NCBI RefSeq assembly: GCF_029892105.1 | Contig: NZ_JARZAJ010000007.1 | Span: forward strand, 185,119-249,118 | DNA length: 64,000 nucleotides | Reading direction: 5' to 3' | Source of the DNA: Kitasatospora sp. GP82 | GTDB lineage: Bacteria > Actinomycetota > Actinomycetes > Streptomycetales > Streptomycetaceae | In this document: one piece after another, positions 56,182 to 64,000 of the stretch | How positions within the stretch are numbered: the first letter of the stretch is position 1 | Layout of the letters: every line of letters begins with the position of its first letter | Translations under genes and position numbers: made by a program | Notes under the pieces: generated by a model | Told to the model about the DNA's origin: nothing | Database searches by the model: none | The model's input: only the letters and a program-made list of their open reading frames with translations

Positions 56182-56973
56182 TCACTGACCCGGCCGGGCC
56201 TTCAGTCCCGCCTGCACCATCGCGGCATGCAGCCGCACCGACAGCGTGGCCAGCTCGCGTGCGGTGGCCTCGGCATGGGCCCTGGTCTGCGGGTTCCGAT
56301 GCCGCCGAAGCGGCGCGACCACCTGCTCGACCAGGGCGACCTCACGGTCCGCCGCCGCCTTCATCGCCCGCAGATGGCGTGGTTCCAGGCCGTATCGGCC
56401 GAGCTCCGCGACGAGTCTGGCGACCTGCAGGGCCTCGCCGTCGAAACCGCCGTCCGTCCCGGGGGCGACCAGCCCGTACGACTCCCACTCCGTCAACTCC
56501 GGCTCGCCCGCCTCCGCCGCCGCCAGCAGCTCGGCCCGGCCGAGCCGGACACCCGGCACCGCGCCGGAGGCCGCCACCAGCTCCCGGTCCGCCTCCTCCA
56601 GCGGGCCGGGCCGCGCCTCCGGAGCCGGCAGCGCCGGGGGAGCCTCGCCGCGTTCCATCGCGTCGAGGTGCTCCCGGATCACCCGCAGTGGCAGATAGTG
56701 GTCGCGCTGCATCCGCAGCACATACGCAAGCCGCTCGACGTCGGACGAACTGAACTTGCGGTAACCCGAGGGCGTCCGCTGCGGCTCCACCAGCCCCTCC
56801 GCCTCCAGGAAGCGGATCTTGGAGATGGTGACCTCCGGGAAGTCGTCCCGAAGGAACGTCAGCACGGCGCCGATGCTCAGCAGCTCGTCACCGCGCCGGC
56901 GCCGCGCCTCGGCCGCTCGACGCGAACCGGGCACGACGACGGCCTCGACGGATGAAGGGGGATGCACGGTCAC
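56182..56973 (-). CDS. ftsR: MerR family regulator, FtsR-like
   Basis: 263 aa. The MerR HTH begins at about residue 32: LSIGAVLTFLRDDFPEVTIS and KIRFLEAEGLVEPQRTPSGY then RKFSSSDVERLAYVLRMQRD. A Pro/Ala-rich linker and a long helical C-terminal part (to residue 263) follow. Corynebacterial FtsR and mycobacterial Rv1828 are the same family and lie next to the FHA protein OdhI/GarA, as here; FtsR activates cell-division gene ftsZ in corynebacteria. Orthology is inferred from domain and position. The GTG at 56973 has AGGAG upstream. It begins 42 bp after the FHA gene stop. Confidence 0.87.
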   Translation of the reverse strand: MTVHPPSSVEAVVVPGSRRAAEARRRRGDELLSIGAVLTFLRDDFPEVTISKIRFLEAEGLVEPQRTPSGYRKFSSSDVERLAYVLRMQRDHYLPLRVIREHLDAMERGEAPPALPAPEARPGPLEEADRELVAASGAVPGVRLGRAELLAAAEAGEPELTEWESYGLVAPGTDGGFDGEALQVARLVAELGRYGLEPRHLRAMKAAADREVALVEQVVAPLRRHRNPQTRAHAEATARELATLSVRLHAAMVQAGLKARPGQ

Positions 56974-56994
56974 TCGGGGCTCCTGCCGACGTGT

Positions 56995-57027
56995 TGTTCA
57001 GTACCCCCGATGTGTTCAGTACCCCCG
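56995..57027. repeat. 15-bp direct repeat at the FHA gene stop codon
   Basis: TGTTCAGTACCCCCG occurs at 56995-57009 and again at 57013-57027. The second copy contains the end of the FHA gene on the minus strand (codons for Gly-Tyr and the TGA), so the gene tail has been duplicated beyond its stop. Confidence 0.9.
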
Positions 57028-57876
57028 GTGCGGACTGGCGAAGAAGACCAGCCGGTACTTCCCGATCTGCACCTCGTCGCCGTTGTTCAGCGACACCTGG
57101 TCGATCCGCTCCCGGTTGACGTACGTGCCGTTGAGGCTGCCCACGTCGGCCACCGAGAAGCCACCGGGCGTCCGGCGGAACTCCACGTGGCGACGGGAGA
57201 CGGTGACGTCGTCAAGGAAGATGTCACCCTCCGGGTGGCGACCCGCCGTGGTGACGTCCGAGTCGAGCAGGAAGCGGCTGCCCGAGTTCGGGCCGCGCTG
57301 CACGATCAGCAGGGCCGAGCCCGGAGGCAGCGCGTCGATCGCGGACAGCACCTCGGCCGAGAGCGCCGGCGTGGCGCCCGTCCCGGTGGCGGTGGGGTCG
57401 TAGGACTCCAGACCGGCGATCGAGATGGTCGAGGTGGTCTCCGCCGCGCCCTCGGCCAGCAGCCCGCCGCGCAGCGCCGTGCCGCAGTTGGAGCAGAAGC
57501 GGGCCACCGCGGGGTTCTGGTTCCCGCATCGGGGACAGCGGGTGGCGCCGGTCATGTTCACAGCCTCCTGGCTCGGCACACCCGACGGAGCGTGCCCGGC
57601 GTAGGGATCCGGGGCAAACCCTCCACCAGAGGTTGAGGGTCCTGACTGGAAACCTATGCGCGGGGAACCCGAAGAATCAACCGACGCGCCGTAGCCCGCC
57701 TGATTGCCGACACCGTCGCGGTACAGCGGCCGCTCGGCGTACTGGTCGTGCTCCGGCGCCGGCCGCATCCCGGGAACGGCAACCTCGTCGTCGGACAGGC
57801 GGTGACGCGCCGTGGGCGCTTCAACGGCCGCGGCCCGGCGCTTGTTACGACCGAACAGCTTCGAGAACAGACTCAC
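57016..57876 (-). CDS. Zinc-ribbon FHA domain protein (GarA/OdhI relative)
   Basis: 286 aa. Residues 1-110 are low-complexity. A zinc ribbon CPRCGNQNPAVARFCSNCG lies at about 113-131. The regulatory motif ETTSTISIAGLES near residue 145 matches the ETTS phosphorylation site of GarA/OdhI. The FHA domain follows: GRHPEGDIFLDDVTVSRRH then SLNGTYVN and INDG-like LNNGDEVQIGKYRL. GarA and OdhI bind and inhibit 2-oxoglutarate dehydrogenase until phosphorylated by PknB/PknG, so a role in central nitrogen/carbon flux is inferred. The added zinc ribbon is not in GarA. The GTG at 57876 has AAGGAG upstream. Confidence 0.87.
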   Translation of the reverse strand: MSLFSKLFGRNKRRAAAVEAPTARHRLSDDEVAVPGMRPAPEHDQYAERPLYRDGVGNQAGYGASVDSSGSPRIGFQSGPSTSGGGFAPDPYAGHAPSGVPSQEAVNMTGATRCPRCGNQNPAVARFCSNCGTALRGGLLAEGAAETTSTISIAGLESYDPTATGTGATPALSAEVLSAIDALPPGSALLIVQRGPNSGSRFLLDSDVTTAGRHPEGDIFLDDVTVSRRHVEFRRTPGGFSVADVGSLNGTYVNRERIDQVSLNNGDEVQIGKYRLVFFASPHRGY

Positions 57877-58057
57877 GGGCGAATCTCCTTGCGTGTGACA
57901 GACCCGCCCGCGGGGCAGGGTGAGAGGCTCGGACAGGCGGCTGGCCCGGCACCTGGCCGGGGCTGATCGAGAGGCACGTCCCAGTGTCGCCGACAGCCGC
58001 CGTGCACCCGCCGCCGGGGGCGCAGGCCGACTGACGGACCGTACGGCAGTCGCGCCG

Positions 58058-58969
58058 TCACTTCGCCGCCGGCGTGGCGTACTGGGAGGTCTTCGGGGTG
58101 GCGAGCGCGTCCACGGTCACCGACTGCTGCTCGGAGATCGTGGCCTGCGCCTGCTGCTTCTCCAGGGTGCGCACCACACCACCCGGGATGTTGAGAGCGG
58201 GCGTCAGATCCTGCGGGTTGCCGATCACGGTGAATCGGAACGGCTGCGACACCTTCCTACCGTCGATCTGCACACCACCCGCCGACGAATCGGTGAAGTA
58301 GGTGCCGGCCACCACTCGCACATCGTTGATCTGAATCGCCTCCGCCCCCGCCGCTCGAAGTTCCTGCAGGGTGTCCAGCAGCATATCCGCCTTCACCTGC
58401 CCTTGGGGATCATCGACCGTCAGTACGATGCCCGGACCTGTGGCTTTGACGGTGCCGGCGAGCACTCCGAGCTCCGTCGCCTTTTTCCTGGTCTGCTCCT
58501 GAGCCTCCTTCGCCTGGTTGGAGCTGTTCTCCAACTGGGTGAGGGACTGCTCAAGCTGTGTCTTCTCCTGCTGGAGACGCTGCTGACGGCTGTCCAGTTC
58601 GTCGAGGATACGAACCAGATCCTCCTGGCGGGCACCGCGCAGCTGATTGTGGTCGCTGGTGGACCGCACCTGGATGGCCAGCGCCAGGCCGAGCGCGCAC
58701 AGCAGCCCGGCCACCACCACCTGGCCCCGCGAGAGACGCGGCGGCCACAGCGCCGCCTTCAGCCGCCGCCGGGCATCGGCAGGCGGCGTGGCAGGACGAC
58801 CAACTGCCGGGTCCGGCTCGGGATCCGGCGGAGTGTCAGCAGCCGACGGCGTGTCGTCCGGCTCGGGGGTCGACTCCGCCGTCCGGTCATGTTCCGGCCT
58901 CGGCCGATCCTCCGGTTCCTGCGGCTGCTCCTCCGAGCCCTCCTGAGGCTTCTTTCCGTCCTCGCTCAT
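58058..58969 (-). CDS. DUF881 family membrane-anchored protein
   Basis: 303 aa. An acidic Pro/Glu-rich cytoplasmic N-terminus (about 75 residues) and one transmembrane helix (QVVVAGLLCALGLALAIQV) lead to an extracellular part. There a coiled-coil-like stretch (DLVRILDELDSRQQRLQQEK) is followed by the DUF881 core (TGPGIVLTVDDPQGQVK, ELRAAGAEAIQINDVRV, VSQPFRFTVIGNPQDLTPAL). It is related to the second DUF881 gene of this operon. Function unknown; linked to sporulation or envelope control in relatives. Start ATG 58969 after AGAGGGGGA; it follows the sbp gene with an 11-bp gap. Confidence 0.85.
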   Translation of the reverse strand: MSEDGKKPQEGSEEQPQEPEDRPRPEHDRTAESTPEPDDTPSAADTPPDPEPDPAVGRPATPPADARRRLKAALWPPRLSRGQVVVAGLLCALGLALAIQVRSTSDHNQLRGARQEDLVRILDELDSRQQRLQQEKTQLEQSLTQLENSSNQAKEAQEQTRKKATELGVLAGTVKATGPGIVLTVDDPQGQVKADMLLDTLQELRAAGAEAIQINDVRVVAGTYFTDSSAGGVQIDGRKVSQPFRFTVIGNPQDLTPALNIPGGVVRTLEKQQAQATISEQQSVTVDALATPKTSQYATPAAK

Positions 58970-58980
58970 CGCTCCCCCTC

Positions 58981-59313
58981 TCAGGCCCGGAACACATGCC
59001 GCCGGATCGCGGCAGCGTTGGAGAAGATCCGGATGCCGAGCACGACCACCACGCCCGTGGAGAGCTGCGAGCCGACCCCGAGCTTGTCGCCGAGGAAGAC
59101 GATCAGGGCCGCGACCACCACGTTCGAGAGGAAGGAGACCACGAACACCTTGTCGTCGAAGATCCCGTCCAGCATCGCCCGCACGCCCCCGAACACCGCG
59201 TCCAGGGCCGCCACGATCGCGATCGGCAGATAGGGCACGACGGCGTCCGGCACCTCGGGCTGCACGAAGAGGCCGACGACCACCCCGATCACGAGACCCA
59301 GTACGGCAATCAC
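58981..59313 (-). CDS. sbp: Small basic membrane protein (Sbp, DUF1290)
   Basis: 110 aa, three to four hydrophobic segments: IAVLGLVIGVVVGLFV, PYLPIAIVAALDAVFGGVRA, VSFLSNVVVAALIVFLGDKL and VVVVLGIRIF. The end AAAIRRHVFRA is basic. This small protein is always found between two DUF881 genes in actinobacteria (Bacillus Sbp is similar), suggesting a membrane complex with them. Function unknown. The GTG start overlaps the end of the upstream DUF881 gene by 4 nt, indicating coupling. Confidence 0.88.
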   Translation of the reverse strand: MIAVLGLVIGVVVGLFVQPEVPDAVVPYLPIAIVAALDAVFGGVRAMLDGIFDDKVFVVSFLSNVVVAALIVFLGDKLGVGSQLSTGVVVVLGIRIFSNAAAIRRHVFRA

Positions 59314-60350
59314 GGTGTTGATGCTCCTGTCGCTGTGGGGGTGGACGTACTCTTGCTGGACTTGGACGAGCCCCCGGCCTTCGGCGAACCGGTGGACTTC
59401 GGCGGAGCCGACGGCGGGGGCGAAGCCGTTGGCGACGACGCCGGCGCCGGCGGGGAGGCAGCGGTGACCGGCTGCGCGTACCGCAGCGTGATGCCGAGAG
59501 CACCCGGCAGGCTCACCTTCTTCTGCGTGGAGAGGCTGGACTTGATGCCGTAGCCCTCCTGTATCAACCGCAGATAGTGACCGGCCTCGCCGTCCTGGAA
59601 GGCCTTCGCCAGCCTCGGCCCGTCCCCGATGGACAGCACGGTGTACGGCGGCACCAGCGGCCGGTTGTCCACCAGCACCGCATCGCCCGCCGCCCGGATC
59701 GCCGAGAGCACGGTCAGCCGCTGCCCGTTGATCGCGACGCCCTCCGCGCCGGCCAGCCAGAGCCCGTTCACCACCAGCTGGAGGTCACGGTCCTTCAGGC
59801 GTCCGCTGTTCTGGAAACCCTCGGTCTGGCGCGGATTGTTCGCCGAGCCGCCGACGCCGGTCCCCGAGGCGTCCTCGATCACCAACTTCACGCCCGGGCC
59901 GGACACCTCGCCCGTCCCCGCCTGCCCGGCTATCACGGAGAGCCCGCCGTCGTCCTCGGTACTCAGCGCATGCTGCTGTGCCTGCTCGACCTTGTCGCGC
60001 AGGTCCTCGATCTGCTTCTGCAGCTTGTCGGCGGCCCCGGTGGCGTCGTTCACACGGTGGACCAGCGCGTCCCGCTCCTTCGCCAGAGTCGGGGCGGCCT
60101 CCTGGCTGTTGACTGCGCCGACGGTGACCACGGTCGCCGCGAGGGCAAGACCCAGCGCCAGCGTCAGCCGCCCCCGCGTGGAGGCGGGCAGTCGACTGGA
60201 CCCCTCGTCGCCCCTGGCCCTCGCCGCCTCGGCGTAGCCCTCGTCCAGGCTGTGGTCCATGACGTTGGTCAGCAGGGACATCGAGGCATCAGGACGCGCA
60301 TAGCGCGCGGCCCGGTCACTCGGCGTCGGGGGTGCTGGCATGCAGTACAT
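59310..60350 (-). CDS. DUF881 family protein with C-terminal Ser/Pro-rich tail
   Basis: 346 aa. RPDASMSLLTNVMDHSLDEG, then YAEAARARGD, is the conserved N-terminal block. A transmembrane helix (LTLALGLALAATVVTVGAV) precedes a coiled coil (LVHRVNDATGAADKLQKQIE) and the DUF881 core (GPGVKLVIEDAS, LKDRDLQLVVNGLWLAGAEG, LIQEGYGIKSSLSTQ). A tail of about 55 residues rich in Ser/Thr/Pro/Lys follows. Start ATG 60350 (MYCMPAPP); ATG 60341 and GTG 60380 are alternatives, none with a strong RBS. It is the first gene of the DUF881-Sbp-DUF881 unit. Confidence 0.82.
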   Translation of the reverse strand: MYCMPAPPTPSDRAARYARPDASMSLLTNVMDHSLDEGYAEAARARGDEGSSRLPASTRGRLTLALGLALAATVVTVGAVNSQEAAPTLAKERDALVHRVNDATGAADKLQKQIEDLRDKVEQAQQHALSTEDDGGLSVIAGQAGTGEVSGPGVKLVIEDASGTGVGGSANNPRQTEGFQNSGRLKDRDLQLVVNGLWLAGAEGVAINGQRLTVLSAIRAAGDAVLVDNRPLVPPYTVLSIGDGPRLAKAFQDGEAGHYLRLIQEGYGIKSSLSTQKKVSLPGALGITLRYAQPVTAASPPAPASSPTASPPPSAPPKSTGSPKAGGSSKSSKSTSTPTATGASTP

Positions 60351-60512
60351 CGTCCCACGTCGCGGATCCGATGAATGCACAGGCCCCGGCGTCCGCCCAG
60401 TACCCGGCCGTGGGCCGACGAACGACCACCAGCGCTCTCAAGCGCCCCTGGAACGAGCTGTCGGGGCCGACGGAACCTTCCGGCCCCGCGACCCCGACAG
60501 CCAGCCGCTCGA

Positions 60513-63008
60513 CTACCGTCCGGCGCTGTCCACCACCGCGGCCCACTCATCCAGCAACTGCTCGGTGGCCGCGTCGTCCGGGCCCTCCGCCCAGAGGTGG
60601 GTCACCGCCTCGGCCGGGTCGGGCAGCACCAGCGTCCAGCGGCCGTCGGGCTCCACCACCCGGACGCCGTCCGTCGTGTCCAGCTGGCGGTTGCCCGCCG
60701 CCTCCACCACGGAACGCATCACCATGCCCTTCGCCGCCCACGGCGTGGCAATGTCCCTCCGCTGGATGTGCGCCTGGGGAATCCGCGCATCAATCTGACT
60801 GAGCGTCAGCTGAGTACGGGCCACCAGGCCCACCAGCCGTACGAAGGCCGCCGCGCCGTCCAGCACCCCGCTGAACTCCGGCACCACGAACCCGCCCCGG
60901 CCGTCCCCGCCGAAGATCGTGCCCTCGGCGGCGGCCGCCTTGGCGAGATCGTCAGGTGAGGTGGTCGTCCAGCAGACCTGGGTGCCGTGGTAGGCCGCAA
61001 CCTGCTCGGCGATCCTGGTCGTGGTGACCGGCAGCGCCACCTGGCCGCTGCGCCGCTCCGCCGCGACCAGGTCGAGCAGCACCAGCAGCGCCCGGTCGTC
61101 CTCGATCACCCGGCCGAGCTCGTCCACGAAGGACACCCGCTCGCCGACCGGATCGAACCGGACCCCGAAGGCCGCCTTCGAGGAGGACACCAGCTCCCCG
61201 AGCCTGGCCAGCCCGGCTCGCCGCTCCTCCGCGTCCTCGGTCGGCCTGCCCTCGTCCAGGCCGGTGCTGACCGTCAGCGCCTCGACTCCGAGCCGCCCGA
61301 GGATGCTGGGCAGAACGAGTCCCGCACTGCCGTGCGCGGCATCGACCACCACCTTCAGACCGGCCTCCCGGACGCCCGTGATGTCCACGGCCCGCAGCAG
61401 ATTGCCCGCGTAGGAGTCGAAGACGCTGGACGGGAAGGTCAGATCCCCGATCTCCCCGGGGAAAGCCCGGCGGTACTCCTGCCGCGCGTACACCCGGTCC
61501 AGCTTGCGCTGCCCGGCCTGCGAGAGATCGGCACCGCGCTCGTCGAAGAAGAGGATGTCGAGCGAGTCCGGCACCCCCGGTGTGGTCCGCAGGAAGATCC
61601 CACCGGCACTGCCACGCGCGGTGTGCTGCCGGGCGACCGGCATGGGTACGTTCTCAAGGTCCCGGACGTCGATCGCGCTGGTCTGCAGAGCCGAGATCAT
61701 CGCCCGTTTGAGCGCACGGGCACCACGCGAGTGGTCACGCGCAATGGTGACGGTGGCACCCTTCTTGAGCGTCGTGGCATACGCCCCGGCCAGCCGCACC
61801 GCCAGCTCCGGGGTGATCTCGACATTGAGGATGCCGGAGACGCCGCGCACGCCGAACAGGTGCTCCTGGCCGCGCGACTCCCAGATCACCGAGGTGTTGA
61901 CGAAGGCGCCGGCCTCGACGGTCTTGAACGGGTAGACCCGGACGTTGCCCGAGATGATCGACTCCTCGCCGATCAGGCACTCGTCGCCGATCACGGCCCC
62001 GTCCTCGATCCGGGCCGCCCGCATCACGTCGGTGTTCTTGCCCACCACGCAGCCGCGCAGGTTGCTCTGCGGGCCGATGTAGACGTTGTCATGGATGACC
62101 GCCTTGTGCAGGAAGGCACCGCGCTTGACGACCACGTTGCTGCCCAGCACGGTGTGCTCACGCAGCTCGACCCCGGCCTCCACCTTGGCGTAGTCACCGA
62201 TGTACAGCGGCCCGCGCAGTACGGCCTCCGGGTCGACCTCGGCGCCCTCGGCCACCCACACACCGGGCGAGATCTCGAAGCCGTCCAGCTCGACGTCGAC
62301 CTTGCCGTCCAGGACGTCCGCCTGCGCCTTGCCGTAGCTCTCGTGGGTGCCGACGTCCTCCCAGTAGCCCTCGGCGACGTAGCCGTAGACCGGCTTCCCC
62401 TCCTTGAGCAGCTGGGGGAAGACATCGCTGGACCAGTCCACCACCTCGCCGGCCGCGACATAGTCGAAGACCTCCGGCTCCATCACGTAGATGCCGGTGT
62501 TCACGGTGTCCGAGAAGACCTGCCCCCAGGTCGGCTTCTCCAGGAAGCGTTCGACCCGCCCGCTCTCATCGGTGATGGTGATTCCGAATTCCAGGGGGTT
62601 CGGCACCCTGGTCAGACACACCGTGACCAGCGCGCCCTTGCGCCGGTGGAAGGCGATCAGTTCGGAGAGATCGAAGTCGGTGAGCGCATCCCCCGAGATC
62701 ACCAGGAACGAGTCGTCCCTGAGCGCGTCCTCGGCGTTCTTCACGCTTCCTGCCGTACCGAGCGGGACCTCCTCGTTGGCATATGTGAGATGCATACCCA
62801 ACTCTTCACCGTCACCAAAATAGTTCTTCACCAGAGAGGCCAAGAACTGCACGGTGACAACGGTGTCGGTGAGGCCATGCCGCTTCAGCAGCCGCAACAC
62901 GTGCTCCATGATCGGCCTGTTGGCGACCGGCAGCAGCGGCTTGGGCATGCTCGACGTCATCGGCCGGAGGCGGGTGCCCTCGCCCCCTGCCATCACAACG
63001 GCTTTCAT
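60513..63008 (-). CDS. Nucleotidyltransferase-LbH-PGM fusion protein (mannose-1-phosphate guanylyltransferase-like) with degenerate PGM domain
   Basis: 831 aa. Residues 1-235 form a sugar-nucleotidyltransferase with the signature [25 protein letters not shown] metal site and FLEKPTW. Residues 250-370 are left-handed beta-helix hexapeptides ([20 protein letters not shown]). Residues 385-831 align with phosphoglucomutase/phosphomannomutase, but the TASHNP phosphoserine loop is replaced (about [15 protein letters not shown]), the Mg-binding DGDGDR is replaced by [14 protein letters not shown], and the sugar-binding GEESGH by GGDGRGGF. The transferase half should be active; the PGM half seems catalytically dead. 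Streptomyces relatives are annotated as ManC-like. The ATG at 63008 has GGAGG upstream. Confidence 0.88.
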   Translation of the reverse strand: MKAVVMAGGEGTRLRPMTSSMPKPLLPVANRPIMEHVLRLLKRHGLTDTVVTVQFLASLVKNYFGDGEELGMHLTYANEEVPLGTAGSVKNAEDALRDDSFLVISGDALTDFDLSELIAFHRRKGALVTVCLTRVPNPLEFGITITDESGRVERFLEKPTWGQVFSDTVNTGIYVMEPEVFDYVAAGEVVDWSSDVFPQLLKEGKPVYGYVAEGYWEDVGTHESYGKAQADVLDGKVDVELDGFEISPGVWVAEGAEVDPEAVLRGPLYIGDYAKVEAGVELREHTVLGSNVVVKRGAFLHKAVIHDNVYIGPQSNLRGCVVGKNTDVMRAARIEDGAVIGDECLIGEESIISGNVRVYPFKTVEAGAFVNTSVIWESRGQEHLFGVRGVSGILNVEITPELAVRLAGAYATTLKKGATVTIARDHSRGARALKRAMISALQTSAIDVRDLENVPMPVARQHTARGSAGGIFLRTTPGVPDSLDILFFDERGADLSQAGQRKLDRVYARQEYRRAFPGEIGDLTFPSSVFDSYAGNLLRAVDITGVREAGLKVVVDAAHGSAGLVLPSILGRLGVEALTVSTGLDEGRPTEDAEERRAGLARLGELVSSSKAAFGVRFDPVGERVSFVDELGRVIEDDRALLVLLDLVAAERRSGQVALPVTTTRIAEQVAAYHGTQVCWTTTSPDDLAKAAAAEGTIFGGDGRGGFVVPEFSGVLDGAAAFVRLVGLVARTQLTLSQIDARIPQAHIQRRDIATPWAAKGMVMRSVVEAAGNRQLDTTDGVRVVEPDGRWTLVLPDPAEAVTHLWAEGPDDAATEQLLDEWAAVVDSAGR

Positions 63009-63225
63009 TACGGGTGCGTCCTCCTTCGCGGTGGTGGACCCTGGGATCCATCAAACCGTTCCAGAGCATCTCTACCCGGATGATTACGTCCGACTCACCG
63101 TAACGTCGTGTGCCATGTCTCAGACCGTCCCAAACACACGACGCGTCTCAGACGTATGTCGCGACGCGCATACGTCCCGGCCGAGTACGTCCACCACACC
63201 GTCAGTATGCGCCGCCGGAGCCGCC

Positions 63226-63837
63226 TCAGCTCGCGGAAGCAGCATCCGCCTTCACGATCTGCCGGGCCTGCACCGCATACAGGATGGCGGCCCACCAGTA
63301 GAGCGTCGTCCCCCACCAGATGAACGCCCAGCTGACGATCTCGGCCGGGGTGGCGATCCAACTTGTCCCATCGCCCAGGAGGAGGAGCGGAAAGGCGTAC
63401 ATCAGATTGAAGGTCGCCGCCTTGCCGAGGAAACTCACCTGCAGCGGACCGTATCCGTGCCGGTTCAGAATCGGCAGAAGCGATGCGATGAACAGCTCCC
63501 GCGTGAGCAGAATCGCCGTCACCCACCACGGCAGAATCTCCCGCCAGGTCAAACCGACCAGCGTGGAGAGCACATACAGCCGGTCAGCAGCCGGATCCAG
63601 GATCTGCCCGAGCCGGCTGATCTGCCCCCACCGCCGAGCCAGCTTCCCGTCGAGGTAGTCGCTGATCCCACTCAGCATCAGCACGACGATGGCCCAACCG
63701 TCGTTCTTCGGCCCCCCGAAGACCGGCCACAGAATCAGCCACAGGAAGATCGGTACCCCCACCAGCCGACCCATGCTGAGCAGGTTGGGAATGGTGAGGA
63801 CGCGGTCGGTCTGAACGCGCGTCTCCTGGACCTCCAC
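63226..63837 (-). CDS. CDP-alcohol phosphatidyltransferase family protein (PgsA-like)
   Basis: 203 aa integral membrane enzyme of phospholipid synthesis. The catalytic signature is complete: SDYLDGKLARRWGQISRLGQ continuing ILDPAADRLY, i.e. D-x2-DG-x2-AR-x8-G-x3-D-x3-D near residues 60-85. About five hydrophobic segments surround it. It starts MEVQETRVQTDRVLTIPNLL. The acceptor alcohol (glycerol-phosphate, inositol-phosphate or other) cannot be fixed from sequence. The GTG at 63837 has GGAGG 7 nt upstream. It precedes the nucleotidyltransferase gene by 217 bp on the same strand and is separated from the rRNA operon by a terminator. Confidence 0.88.
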   Translation of the reverse strand: MEVQETRVQTDRVLTIPNLLSMGRLVGVPIFLWLILWPVFGGPKNDGWAIVVLMLSGISDYLDGKLARRWGQISRLGQILDPAADRLYVLSTLVGLTWREILPWWVTAILLTRELFIASLLPILNRHGYGPLQVSFLGKAATFNLMYAFPLLLLGDGTSWIATPAEIVSWAFIWWGTTLYWWAAILYAVQARQIVKADAASAS

Positions 63838-63890
63838 CCGGGGGCCTCCTGACGGTACGACAACTGTGCGGCATTGACCCTACAACAGAG

Positions 63891-63920
63891 AAGCCCCCTC
63901 CCGAACCCGGGAGGGGGCTT
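63891..63920 (-). terminator. rRNA operon terminator
   Basis: AAGCCCCCTCCCG (63891-63903) pairs with CGGGAGGGGGCTT (63908-63920) around AACC, a 13-bp stem, 16 bp beyond the 5S rRNA 3' end. A pyrimidine-rich run (TTCTCTG) follows on the minus strand. Confidence 0.9.
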
Positions 63921-63936
63921 TCTACTGTCAAAATTT

Positions 63937-64000
63937 GTTCGGCGGCGTCCTACTCTCCCACAGGGTCCCCCCTGCAGTACCATCGGCGCTACGAGGCTTA
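63937..64000 (-). rRNA. rrf: 5S ribosomal RNA (3' part)
   Basis: The minus strand reads TAAGCCTCGTAGCGCCGATG then GTACTGCAGGGGGGACCCTG and GGAGAGTAGGACGCCGCCGA, the 3' half of actinobacterial 5S rRNA. About 64 of roughly 117 nt are present; the 5' part lies beyond the window. The 3' end (CCGCCGAAC) is placed by the complementary 5' end expected in this RNA (GTTCGGCGG). Confidence 0.96.

Overview
The window is high-GC actinobacterial DNA, roughly 72% G+C by eye. GTG starts are frequent, RBSs are GGAGG-like, and the gene content points to Streptomycetaceae (Streptomyces or Kitasatospora): tandem glycine riboswitch/gcvP, a DUF5999 protein, MocR and PadR regulators, many MFS exporters, and the FHA-MerR-DUF151-MerR block. 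It is chromosomal. No phage, integrase, IS element, CRISPR array or tRNA gene was recognised. The right edge runs into the 3' end of an rRNA operon (5S rRNA on the minus strand).

Left part (1-13 kb): the 3' tip of an unknown gene and a decayed class A beta-lactamase; a nickel/cobalt permease under a cobalamin riboswitch; a PadR regulator; fadH (2,4-dienoyl-CoA reductase) with a perfect palindrome in its promoter region; a membrane acyltransferase-like protein; and a PfkB sugar kinase. Next comes a respiratory accessory island with a divergent qcrB paralogue, ctaD-ctaF encoding oxidase subunits I and IV as a translationally coupled pair, an orphan phosphopantetheinyl transferase, and an Asp-nucleophile alpha/beta hydrolase with a clear promoter.

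Middle part (14-45 kb): a second stand-alone qcrB close to the canonical actinobacterial type, followed by mostly single-gene units. These are a NodB-type deacetylase lipoprotein, a DinB-like protein, proline iminopeptidase, two DHA2-type MFS exporters, an SDR, a DJ-1/PfpI protein, a tyrosine phosphatase, a lipoprotein, purB, a MarR regulator, a HipA-like kinase/DUF3037 pair, type II NADH dehydrogenase, and a secreted GH47-type alpha-mannosidase convergent with a GDSL lipase. A MocR regulator diverges tightly from two FMN-binding split-barrel proteins. Then come a GlcP-type sugar permease that seems to start at CTG, a dienelactone hydrolase, an MFS exporter, a broken HAD gene, a secreted serine peptidase, a CPBP protease and a glutamate-cysteine ligase family protein.

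Right part (45-64 kb): a conserved block, mostly minus strand. It holds DUF5999, gcvP behind a tandem glycine riboswitch, a PRC-barrel/DUF2382 protein, an MFS exporter, dinB, a SanA-like protein, MerR (Rv1830-like), DUF151 nuclease, MerR (FtsR-like), a zinc-ribbon/FHA protein (GarA/OdhI relative), DUF881-Sbp-DUF881, a nucleotidyltransferase fused to a PGM domain whose catalytic motifs are absent, and a CDP-alcohol phosphatidyltransferase. Gene order matches the mycobacterial Rv1823-Rv1832 neighbourhood as I recall it. Many units end in strong GC-rich hairpins.

I did not find an obviously new multi-gene system. The most interesting items are the unlinked respiratory paralogues, the pseudo-PGM domain, the bacterial GH47 enzyme, the compact MocR promoter and several unexplained palindromes and minisatellites.
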